Assembly (NCBI GenBank): GCA_013153795.1
Contig: JAADDV010000087.1
Location: forward strand, 1 to 24,405
Reading direction: 5' to 3'
Length of the DNA stretch: 24,405 nucleotides
Source: Aquificota bacterium
GTDB lineage: Bacteria; Aquificota; Aquificia; Aquificales; Hydrogenothermaceae
Shown: one piece after another, positions 15,886 through 23,214 of the stretch
How the letters are laid out: every line of letters begins with the position of its first letter
Position numbering within the stretch: the first letter of the stretch is position 1
Translations under genes and position numbers: made by a program
The notes under the pieces: model-generated
The model's database searches: none
What the model was told of the DNA's origin: nothing
Seen by the model: only the letters and a program-made list of their open reading frames with translations

Positions 15886-17688
15886 TTACTCTGCTTTTAG
15901 AATACTTAGGAAAGCTTCCTGAGGAAGTTCAACCTTTCCAAGCTGTTTCATTCTCTTTTTACCTTTTTTCTGCTTTTCAAGAAGTTTTTTCTTTCTTGTT
16001 ATATCTCCTCCATAACATTTTGCTAAAACATCCTTTCTAAGAGGTGGTATTCTGGCAGATGCTATAACCTTTGAGCCTATAACAGCCTGTATTCTAACCT
16101 CAAAAAGCTGTCTTGGAATAACTTCTCTCATTTTATCTACAATACTTCTTCCTGTTCTGTAGGCTTTATCTCTGTGGACTATAAATGAAAGGGCATCTAC
16201 AGGTTCTCCATTTATGAGGATATCCATCCTTACAAGGTCTCCAGGTCTGTAGTCTTTAAACTCATAATCAAAGGAAGCATATCCCCTTGTTGCAGTTTTT
16301 AGTTTGTCATGGAAATCAAATAAAACCTCTGCCATAGGAATATCATATCTGAGGATAACTGTTTTTTTATCTATATACTCAAATCCTTTTTGAATACCTC
16401 TTTTGTCCTGAACAAGCTGCATTATAGCTCCGACATAGTCGTTAGGGGTTATGATATTTGCCTCTATATAAGGCTCTAAAATTTCTGCTATTTGGGACGG
16501 GTCTGGCATCTGGGAAGGATTTCTTATCTCAAGCTCTTCTCCTTTCTTTGTTCTTACTTTGTATATAACGTTTGGTGCTGTTGTAATAAGCTCAACATCA
16601 TACTCTCTTTCAAGTCTTTCCTGAACAATTTCCATATGAAGAAGTCCTAAAAAACCACATCTAAAACCAAGTCCTAAAGCTGGGGAGCTTTCCATTTCAT
16701 ATGTTAGGGCAGCATCATTTATTGAGTATTTTTCAAGGGCATCTCTCAGGTCTTCAAAGGTTGTTGAGCCTGTAGGGTATAAACCTGCATAAACCATAGG
16801 TTTTGCTGGTCTAAAACCAGGTATAGGCTCAGGGGTAGGATTTTTTGCATCTGTTATAGTATCCCCAATACGTATATCTCTAACATCTTTTATAGCTGCA
16901 GCTATGTATCCAACATCTCCAGCTTTTAAACTTTCCAGCTCTGTCATATGTGGTGTCTGAGCTCCAACCTCTGTAACATCAAACTCTTTTCCTGTAGACA
17001 TAAGTTTTATTCTTGTTCCTTTTTTTACTTCTCCATCAAATATCCTTACAAAAGCAACAGCTCCTCTATATGGGTCATAGTAAGAGTCAAAAATTAGAGC
17101 TTTTAAGGGCTTGTTCTCTTCTCCTTTAGGAGGAGGGATTTTGTTTACTATAGCCTCAAGAATGTCCTCTATCCCTATTCCTGCTTTTCCTGAGGCAAGG
17201 ATTGCTTCGTCTGGGTCTAGTCCTAAAACATCTGCTATCTGTTCTTTTATTCTGTCAACATCTGCAGAAGGAAGGTCTATCTTGTTTATAACAGGAATTA
17301 TCTCAAGGTCTTGTTCTAATGCCTGCCAGAATGTGGCTATAGTCTGGGCTTCTATTCCCTGGGTTGCATCTATAAGAAGAAGTGCCCCTTCACATGCTGC
17401 TAAAGAACGGGAAACCTCATAACCAAAATCAACGTGCCCTGGTGTATCTATAAGGTGGAGAGTATACTCCTGACCATCTTTTGCTTTGTATTTAAGTCTA
17501 ACAGCCTGAAGTTTTATTGTGATTCCTCTTTCCCTTTCTATATCAAGGGTATCTAAAAGCTGGTCTTTTTTTTCCCTTTCTGTTATAGCCCCGGTAAACT
17601 CCATAAGTCTGTCTGCAAGGGTAGATTTTCCATGGTCAACATGGGCTATAATAGAAAAGTTTCTTATATGTTTTAGCCTTTCACTCAT
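15886..17688 (-). CDS. lepA: Elongation factor 4 (LepA)
   Basis: Ribosome-associated translational GTPase, 600 aa, typical for LepA/EF-4. G motifs: G1 AHVDHGKST at 15-23, G2 RGIT at 54-57, G3 DTPGH at 81-85, G4 NKID at 135-138. The LepA-specific middle (ALGLGFRCGFLGLLHMEI) and the C-terminal domain (AKCYGGDITRKKKLLEKQK, then a Lys-rich tail GKKRMK) are present and distinguish it from EF-G. ATG start at 17688, divergent from the AEC transporter gene across 73 bp. Confidence 0.98.
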   Translation of the reverse strand: MSERLKHIRNFSIIAHVDHGKSTLADRLMEFTGAITEREKKDQLLDTLDIERERGITIKLQAVRLKYKAKDGQEYTLHLIDTPGHVDFGYEVSRSLAACEGALLLIDATQGIEAQTIATFWQALEQDLEIIPVINKIDLPSADVDRIKEQIADVLGLDPDEAILASGKAGIGIEDILEAIVNKIPPPKGEENKPLKALIFDSYYDPYRGAVAFVRIFDGEVKKGTRIKLMSTGKEFDVTEVGAQTPHMTELESLKAGDVGYIAAAIKDVRDIRIGDTITDAKNPTPEPIPGFRPAKPMVYAGLYPTGSTTFEDLRDALEKYSINDAALTYEMESSPALGLGFRCGFLGLLHMEIVQERLEREYDVELITTAPNVIYKVRTKKGEELEIRNPSQMPDPSQIAEILEPYIEANIITPNDYVGAIMQLVQDKRGIQKGFEYIDKKTVILRYDIPMAEVLFDFHDKLKTATRGYASFDYEFKDYRPGDLVRMDILINGEPVDALSFIVHRDKAYRTGRSIVDKMREVIPRQLFEVRIQAVIGSKVIASARIPPLRKDVLAKCYGGDITRKKKLLEKQKKGKKRMKQLGKVELPQEAFLSILKAE

Positions 17689-17761
17689 TTGCTGTCCTCG
17701 TTATATAATGTTTTGCTACAAAACAGATAAACTATTTTATCAAGTTATTTGAAGGAGTTTT

Positions 17762-18670
17762 ATGTTAGAAAATCTATTTTCTGTAATTTTATATTTTAGT
17801 TTAGGATATTTTTCAAGGAAAAAAGGTATATTTAAGGAAGACGCATCAGATATTCTTATAAAATTTATTATCTATTTTTCTTTTCCAGCTCTTGTTATTT
17901 ACAACATATACCACTTAAAGGTTGATTCATCTATTTTCTTTATTGTTTTCACAGGGTGGGCAGTAGTTATTTTTTCTATTTTTCTTTCCTTCTTTGTAGG
18001 AAAGCTTTTAAGATTTAACAAAGCTACCCACGCTTCTTTTATTATGATGGCTACCTTTGGAAATACCTCTTTTTTAGGTTTTCCTTTTCAGCTTGCTTTT
18101 TTTGGTGAGGAAGGTCTTAGATATGCCGTTATTTTTGATCAGCTTGCATCTTTTTTACCTGTTTCTCTACTTTCTCCTTTTATTCTTGCCTATGGACAGG
18201 GCTCAAAAACTATATCTATTGACTGGAAAAAGATAATCACATTTCCTCCATTTGTAACACTGGTCTTTGCTTTTTTAATAAAACCTTTTTTTTCTATTCC
18301 AGAGTTTGTTTTGAATGCCCTTCATACCCTTGGAATGACTGTTATACCTTTAGCTCTTTTTTCTGTAGGATTTAATCTTAGATTTTCTGCTGTAAGGGAA
18401 AGATTAAGAGATGTTTTAATAGTTTTATTTATAAAAATGATATTTGTTCCTTTTGTTGTTGTTTTAGTGCTGGTTTTTCTTGGAATAGAATTTACCCTTC
18501 CTGTGAAATCTACCCTTTTAGAGATTGCTATGCCTCCTATGGTTTTAGCTTCTATTTTTGTTATTGGTGCAAAACTAGATAAAGACCTAGCTGTATCTTC
18601 TGTAGGTCTTGGAATAATAGCAAGTTTTATAACTGTTCCTATTTTTGTCTGGATTATTAATCATTTTTGA
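17762..18670 (+). CDS. AEC-family permease (auxin efflux carrier-like transporter)
   Basis: Inner-membrane transporter of the AEC family, 302 aa, with about ten hydrophobic segments spread evenly through the protein. Typical features are the N-terminal LGYFSRKKGIF, the SFPALVIYNI segment, the central GNTSFLGFPFQLAFFGEEG stretch (with the family's Asn-Thr and Gly-Phe-Pro), and the C-terminal AMPPMVLASIFVIGAKLDKD. An AAGGAG site precedes ATG. AEC proteins move small organic anions such as malate in some bacteria; the substrate here is unknown. It lies between lepA (divergent) and trmFO (same strand, 83 bp away). Confidence 0.87.
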   Translation: MLENLFSVILYFSLGYFSRKKGIFKEDASDILIKFIIYFSFPALVIYNIYHLKVDSSIFFIVFTGWAVVIFSIFLSFFVGKLLRFNKATHASFIMMATFGNTSFLGFPFQLAFFGEEGLRYAVIFDQLASFLPVSLLSPFILAYGQGSKTISIDWKKIITFPPFVTLVFAFLIKPFFSIPEFVLNALHTLGMTVIPLALFSVGFNLRFSAVRERLRDVLIVLFIKMIFVPFVVVLVLVFLGIEFTLPVKSTLLEIAMPPMVLASIFVIGAKLDKDLAVSSVGLGIIASFITVPIFVWIINHF

Positions 18671-18753
18671 TTAAAATATGGTTTAAAAACAAAAAAAATG
18701 GTTTAAATTTTTAAAACTTTAAAATAAAAACTTAAAATTTAAGGTGCTTTAAT

Positions 18754-20079
18754 ATGGCAAAAGTAGCTGTTATTGGTGCTGGTCTTGCTGGAAGTGAGGC
18801 AGCGTATAAAATTGTAAATGAAGGTTTTAGTGTAGACCTTTATGAAATGAGACCTGTAAAAACTACCCCTGCCCATAGGACGGAAAAGTTTGCTGAGCTT
18901 GTTTGTTCAAACTCTTTAGGAGGCAAAGAAATAACAACAGGAGCAGGTCTTTTAAAAGAAGAGATGAAACTTTTAGACTCTCTTATTGTAAAAACTGCTG
19001 AGGAGTTTAATGTTCCAGCAGGAGGAGCTTTAGCTGTAGACAGGGAAAAATTTTCTCAAAAAATAACCGAGATTTTAGAAAATCATCCAAACATAAATGT
19101 TATAAGAGAGGAAGTAAAAAAAATCCCTGAAGGATATGATGTTGTCATTATAGCAACAGGACCTTTAACTTCAGAAGATTTATCTAAAGAAATCCAGAAA
19201 CTAACTGGTGCAGAACATCTTTACTTTTACGATGCTATAGCACCAACTGTAGATGCAGAGACTGTAGATTTTTCAAAAGGTTTTTGGGGAGATAGATACT
19301 CAAAAGGAGAAGGAGACTATTTTAACTGTGTTTTGACAGAAGAAGAGTATGAAAGATTTTATGAAGAACTCTTAAAAGGGGAACAGGTTCCTTTAAAGGA
19401 TTTTGAAAGGGCTGTTTTTTTTGAAGGTTGTCTTCCTATAGAAGAAATAGCAAGAAGAGGAAAACAAACACTTCTTTTTGGTCCTATGAAACCAGTAGGC
19501 TTAGTTGACCCAAAAACGGGAAAACAGCCTTTTGCCGTTGTTCAGCTTAGAAAAGAAAACAAAGAAGGAACACTTCTTTCTATGGTAGGATTTCAGACAA
19601 AGCTTAAATACCCAGAACAAAAAAGAATCTTCAGGTTTATACCAGCATTAAAAGATGCCACTTTTGTTAGACTTGGTTCTATACATAGAAATACTTTTAT
19701 CCAGTCCCAAAAAGTTTTAAAACCTACTCTTCAAATGAAAGATAAACCAAACATTCTTTTTGCAGGACAGATAACAGGAGTAGAAGGATATGCTGCTTCT
19801 GCTGCAACAGGAATCCTTGCAGGGATAAATGCCGCTAGGATGTTAAAAGGGGAGGAACCTGTTGTTCCACCTGAAACAACAATGCTTGGAGGTTTGGTCA
19901 GGTATATAACAGAGCCTAAAGAAGAACTTCAACCAATGAATCCAAATTTTGCTCTTTTACCTGACCTAAAAGGAAAAAAAATAAAAGATAAAAGAAAAAG
20001 AAAACTTTTAAAAGCTGAAAGAGCTTTAAAAGATATGAAAAAATTTGTAAACGAACTAAATAAAGAAAAGGTTGGTTAA
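18754..20079 (+). CDS. trmFO: Folate/FAD-dependent tRNA m5U54 methyltransferase TrmFO
   Basis: Methylates U54 of tRNA using methylenetetrahydrofolate and FADH2. 441 aa, full length. FAD-binding VIGAGLAGSEAAYKI at 6-20; the GidA-like YEMRP at 30-34; ELVCSNSLGG at 48-57 with Cys51; the TrmFO signature FWGDRYSKGEGDYFNC at 177-192; Cys226 in FEGCLPIEEIARRG, equivalent to the catalytic cysteine described for the Bacillus enzyme; and the FAD-closing GQITGVEGYAASAATG. The gene ends before a 756-bp gene-poor region. TrmFO instead of TrmA fits Firmicutes, Aquificota and some other lineages. Confidence 0.97.
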   Translation: MAKVAVIGAGLAGSEAAYKIVNEGFSVDLYEMRPVKTTPAHRTEKFAELVCSNSLGGKEITTGAGLLKEEMKLLDSLIVKTAEEFNVPAGGALAVDREKFSQKITEILENHPNINVIREEVKKIPEGYDVVIIATGPLTSEDLSKEIQKLTGAEHLYFYDAIAPTVDAETVDFSKGFWGDRYSKGEGDYFNCVLTEEEYERFYEELLKGEQVPLKDFERAVFFEGCLPIEEIARRGKQTLLFGPMKPVGLVDPKTGKQPFAVVQLRKENKEGTLLSMVGFQTKLKYPEQKRIFRFIPALKDATFVRLGSIHRNTFIQSQKVLKPTLQMKDKPNILFAGQITGVEGYAASAATGILAGINAARMLKGEEPVVPPETTMLGGLVRYITEPKEELQPMNPNFALLPDLKGKKIKDKRKRKLLKAERALKDMKKFVNELNKEKVG

Positions 20080-20189
20080 TATATAAACGAAAAAGATTTG
20101 AAAAACCGACACATTAGTATAGAATAGTTTCGGTGTTTTTAGATATAGTTTGTTGAAACAAGAATAAGAAAAAAGCGAGTGTTTATTGA

Positions 20190-20211
20190 AAATATGATTT
20201 AAATCATATTT
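20190..20211. repeat. Perfect 22-bp palindrome downstream of trmFO
   Basis: The arms AAATATGATTT and AAATCATATTT are exact reverse complements with no loop, followed by TAATTTTT. It could be a dyad operator or an AT-rich terminator for trmFO. It lies 110 bp after the trmFO stop. Confidence 0.6.
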
Positions 20212-20511
20212 AATTTTTCACCAAAATTTTTGATAAAAGTAGACTAAGAATTTTTGTAAGTTATTGAAATAAAGAGAAAATTCAAATTATAAGATGACAA
20301 TAAAGCGATATAGTTTGGGATGCATATCGAAAATTAGGAAATGCTTGAATATCAAGCATTAGAAGGAGATATAAAAGGTTATTGCAAATTAATTGCATTT
20401 GCAAAATGCTCGCTGAACATATTAAATACAAGCTCTTGCTCTTACCCGCCTTCTTGAGGGTATTGCGACCCTTCTTAGTATTTTTATTCCAGATATAGCG
20501 TCTGTACTTGC

Positions 20512-20570
20512 TCTTATCTGTTTTAGAAGTTGGGATAAATTCTTATCTCTGTTGTCAGCTTGGGATTTGT
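20512..20570. repeat. Degenerate tandem duplication, ~30-bp unit
   Basis: Two adjacent units (20512-20540 and 20541-20570) both begin TCTTATCT and carry TTGGGAT 18-19 nt later, with a diverged middle. A further CTTGCTCTTA copy precedes the block at 20507 and another lies at 20435, 72 bp upstream. The origin is unknown. Confidence 0.5.
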
Positions 20571-20835
20571 CCCAGTTTTTAAGGGTATTACAATACTTGA
20601 AATACTTAACTTTTTACGAAAAAACTCAGCTTACTTTTATCTATTTTGAAAATTGCCAGAAAACCTTAACCAAGTAAAACTCTTTATTTAATGTTTATTG
20701 AGCCATAATTTTTTTTAAATCTCAGTTTAATCAATTAATTTCATATTTGCATTGTTTATCTATAGAGAGCTAGTTAATAGATATAATTTGCAAAGCTTTG
20801 TAAATTATGTTTACAATTTTTGAAGGGGGAGAGTT

Positions 20836-21588
20836 ATGAGGCTAAAATTAGTACTATCTTCAGATAAAAACTATATATCACTTCCTTTACATCATAATTA
20901 TGCCCTTCAAGTAATGCTATATAAAAGCCTTCCAAATTTTTTATCTAATTTTCTACATAGTATTGGTTATTTTTATAAAGGAAGAAAATTTAAGCTATTT
21001 ACTTTTTCAAAAATACAATCGAAACATTTTATTTTCTTAAAAGAGAAAAAAATAATTAAATATCAGACACCAATTACTCTATATGTATCTTCAGGAATTT
21101 CAGATATAACAAAATCTTGGGGAGAAACTTTTTTGAAAAAAGATAAAGTAATTCTTGGTAAAAATGAGCTTTATCTTGAAGAAATAGAGATACTAACATC
21201 TCCAATTTTCAAAGAAGAAATGCTTATAAAAACCCTTTCTCCTATAACTGTTTATAGAACGTTTGAAAATGATAAAAAATACTATAGATATTACTCACCA
21301 AATGAAAAAGAGTTTCAAGAGCTAATTAAAGAAAATATAAGAAAAAAATACCAGATAATAACAAGAAAAGAACTAAAAGACTTTCCATTTGAAATAAAAC
21401 CACATGAAAACATAAAAAAAGTCCTTTTTAAATATAAAAATTTTCCAATAGAAGCTTACGAAGGAATTTTTAAAATAAAAACAGACCCGGAAATATTTAA
21501 AACCGTATACGACACAGGCTTAGGCGCTAAAAACTCCCAAGGCTTTGGGATGATTGAGGTGATTGAGAATGATAAAGCTAACTTTTGA
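20836..21588 (+). CDS. cas6: CRISPR pre-crRNA endoribonuclease Cas6
   Basis: RAMP-superfamily nuclease that cuts the repeats of precursor crRNA. 250 aa. The C-terminal glycine-rich loop GLGAKNSQGFGMIEV (228-242) is the hallmark of Cas6. Candidate catalytic residues by analogy with Pyrococcus Cas6 are Tyr29, His41 (FLHSIGYFYKGRKF) and Lys48 or Lys51. RBS AGGGGGAG sits just before ATG. It heads the CRISPR operon; its last 20 bp overlap cmr1. Cas6 could serve either a type I or a type III system, and with both kinds of gene downstream it may process crRNA for effectors encoded elsewhere. Confidence 0.93.
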   Translation: MRLKLVLSSDKNYISLPLHHNYALQVMLYKSLPNFLSNFLHSIGYFYKGRKFKLFTFSKIQSKHFIFLKEKKIIKYQTPITLYVSSGISDITKSWGETFLKKDKVILGKNELYLEEIEILTSPIFKEEMLIKTLSPITVYRTFENDKKYYRYYSPNEKEFQELIKENIRKKYQIITRKELKDFPFEIKPHENIKKVLFKYKNFPIEAYEGIFKIKTDPEIFKTVYDTGLGAKNSQGFGMIEVIENDKANF

Positions 21589-22618
21589 ATGTGAAATTAT
21601 AACTCCAATGTTTATGTATGGTGGAGATGGACGCACACTAGAACTTCGTCCATCTGAATTTAAAGGAATGCTTCGCTTTTGGTGGAGGGCATTACATCCT
21701 GATTTGTCTCTTAAAGAATTAAAAGAGAAAGAAAATGAAATTTTTGGTAGCACAAATAGAAAAAGTGGTTTTAGGATAGTTATTAAACCAATTAATGAAA
21801 TAAGGAATACAAATAAAAATATTAAACATATTAAATTTGATGACAAACAGATTAGTTTAAGTTACTTATTTTACTCTATGTTTTTAGGAGATAATAAAGA
21901 TAAAGAACATTTTTCACCTAATACAACCTTTGAAATTATTTTCTACTTTAAAGATAAAAATCAAGTTAAGGATATTTTACAAGCATTTTGGCTTTTAATG
22001 TATTTGGGTGGTCTTGGAAGTAGAAATAGAAGAGGTGCAGGAAGTTTTATTTACAATAGAATAATTGATCCTGATAATATTTTATCCTTACTTTATTTCA
22101 AGTTTAGGAATAATTTCAAAAATATTAATGATTTAAAAGAATACTTAATTAGCAATTTAATAAGTTTTGGTATATATCCTTCAAAGGAAATTCAAGATTA
22201 CATAAACTTCAAAGGATTTGAGCTATTTTTAGGAAAGAGAACATCAAGAAACATATGGAAAGCTTTACAATATACACAAGAAATTTTAAAGGAATATGAA
22301 GATAAGAATTGTAAGAAAGCTATCTTAGGGTTACCTAGAAAGAATATAAAAATATTAAAGCTAAACAAAAATAGCAAATTAGATGTTAAAAGAAGTGGTT
22401 CTCCATTATTTTTTAAAGTTTTTAGATTAAATCAAAATGAATATGTATTATTAGCCCTTTTATTTTATAAAGAACTTTTACCTAATGGATTTTCAATAGA
22501 TATATGTGAAAGGACAAATAAGGATTTAAAAGAATACATGAAAGATAGATATAAAAATTTATCTAAATATTTAGTATCAAAAAGTCTAGAAGGAATTATA
22601 GGGGTTAGAAATGGATAA
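21569..22618 (+). CDS. cmr1: Type III-B RAMP protein Cmr1
   Basis: Subunit of the Cmr (type III-B) RNA-guided effector, binding near the 3' end of the crRNA/target. 349 aa from the ATG at 21569 (an in-frame TTG lies two codons earlier). The N-terminal Cmr1 signature is clear: TFECEIITPMFMYGG, then LRPSEFKGMLRFWWRALH at 26-43, followed by EIFGS. The second RAMP glycine-rich motif GGLGSRNRRGAGSF follows the LMYLG helix. A GAGGT site 9 nt before ATG lies in the end of cas6. It appears intact, but the remaining cmr genes (cmr3-6) are absent and cmr2 is broken, so it has no local complex to join. Confidence 0.88.
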   Translation: MIKLTFECEIITPMFMYGGDGRTLELRPSEFKGMLRFWWRALHPDLSLKELKEKENEIFGSTNRKSGFRIVIKPINEIRNTNKNIKHIKFDDKQISLSYLFYSMFLGDNKDKEHFSPNTTFEIIFYFKDKNQVKDILQAFWLLMYLGGLGSRNRRGAGSFIYNRIIDPDNILSLLYFKFRNNFKNINDLKEYLISNLISFGIYPSKEIQDYINFKGFELFLGKRTSRNIWKALQYTQEILKEYEDKNCKKAILGLPRKNIKILKLNKNSKLDVKRSGSPLFFKVFRLNQNEYVLLALLFYKELLPNGFSIDICERTNKDLKEYMKDRYKNLSKYLVSKSLEGIIGVRNG

Positions 22619-22833
22619 AAATGAATATCTTTTTATTTTTACAATAACGCCAGTTCAAAGCTTTATAGCACAAGCTAGGAAAACAAGAGATTTACATGCA
22701 GGAAGTCGGATTTTATCAGAGTTAATTAAGAAAGCCAATAGAAAGAGCACAAAAATATAATGTAGAAATGATAATGCCTCGTTTAGAAGAGAATGAAGAT
22801 TTAAATAAAATATTTTCTATAACAAATAAGTTT
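22611..22833 (+). pseudogene. cmr2: Truncated, frameshifted cmr2 (cas10) 5' remnant
   Basis: Start of the type III-B large subunit Cmr2/Cas10. The ATG at 22611 overlaps the cmr1 stop by 8 bp, the expected operon arrangement. The first 42 residues, including FTITPVQSFIAQARKTRDL and HAGSRILSELIKKA, are typical of a Cmr2 N-terminus. One extra base at 22735-22738 then shifts the frame; uncorrected translation stops at 22758-22760. In the +1 frame the homology continues (IERAQKYNVEMIMPRLEENE) to NKF at about 22833. Beyond that the sequence becomes Cas5-like. The HD, palm/GGDD and zinc regions, most of the protein, are missing, so no cyclic-oligoadenylate synthase is encoded here. Limits of the remnant are approximate. 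Confidence 0.8.
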
Positions 22834-23205
22834 TATGTAAATATGGAAAATCAAGAGCTGTTTGACAGGCTAATAAATTCAGTGCAAAAAAAAGAAAGCT
22901 ACTACACTCTTTCCCTTGGACTTGCAAATCTACTGGCAAACTTTAGATATGTAGGTCTATACGATGCTAAACATGTAGAAGAAGCAACAGAACTTCACTC
23001 TATAGTTTTGGCAGAAAACATAAAAGAGCTTGAAGTAGAAGAGGGCAAACAATATTCAAAAGAAAAACTGCCAATGGATATGAACTCTAATAAAGAAGTT
23101 TTAGCTTATAAAGATGTAGTTATGGAAGTGCAGGGGAAGAGTTTAAGGGGAGTATTTAGAGATTTAGTTCTACTGAATGAGAATAACATAATCTGCATTT
23201 ATTGA
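22768..23205 (+). pseudogene. cas5: Chimeric ORF: cmr2 fragment joined to Cas5 C-terminal half
   Basis: 145-residue open frame. Residues 1-22 belong to the Cmr2 remnant; from about residue 23 (YVNMENQELFDRLINSV) the sequence reads as the C-terminal half of a type I-B-like Cas5, the crRNA 5'-handle-binding Cascade subunit. Family features are YYTLSLGLANLLANFRYVGLYD (usually YTPYLGxSxxxANFxYVGxYE), an EEGKQYSKEKLPMDMN stretch, and a natural-looking end NENNIICIY. The usual Cas5 N-terminal RRM half (roughly 100 residues) is gone. The ATG at 22768 has no good RBS. It is probably a non-functional deletion product, although a short protein could be made. The Cas5 assignment is by pattern recognition only. 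Confidence 0.72.
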
Positions 23206-23214
23206 GGAAAGAAA

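Larger units (their letters stand above)
20080..20835 (+). other. 756-bp gene-poor region between trmFO and cas6
   Basis: No convincing gene. It contains a 22-bp perfect palindrome (20190-20211), a 9-bp hairpin with ATA loop (20340-20360), an 8-bp inverted repeat TTGCAAAT/ATTTGCAA (20382-20389 and 20397-20404), a hairpin AGGGT/ACCCT (20457-20472), a terminator-like hairpin TGGGA-TTTG-TCCCA with T-run (20561-20580), and two imperfect ~30-bp tandem units (20512-20570). Open frames without ATG run on both strands at 20422-20677. One 25-nt stretch (20135-20159) has ends like type I-B CRISPR repeats, but it occurs only once. The region may hold decayed mobile or CRISPR-related sequence and the cas6 promoter. 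Confidence 0.6.

Noticed and set aside
17111..17422. 103-codon plus-strand frame inside lepA
   Set aside because: Antisense to the lepA GTPase domain, Ser/Ile-rich and not resembling any protein.
20101..20140. Terminator of trmFO from ACCGA...TCGGT with a T-run
   Set aside because: The stem is only 5 bp with a loop of about 20 nt; too weak to annotate.
20406..20498. 30-codon ATG frame in the gap before cas6 (MLAEHIKYKLLLLPAF...)
   Set aside because: Very short, no ribosome binding site and leucine-rich by composition; not supported as a gene.
20080..20835. A CRISPR array next to cas6
   Set aside because: No sequence recurs as regularly spaced 24-37-nt repeats; only one repeat-like stretch and one imperfect tandem pair were seen.
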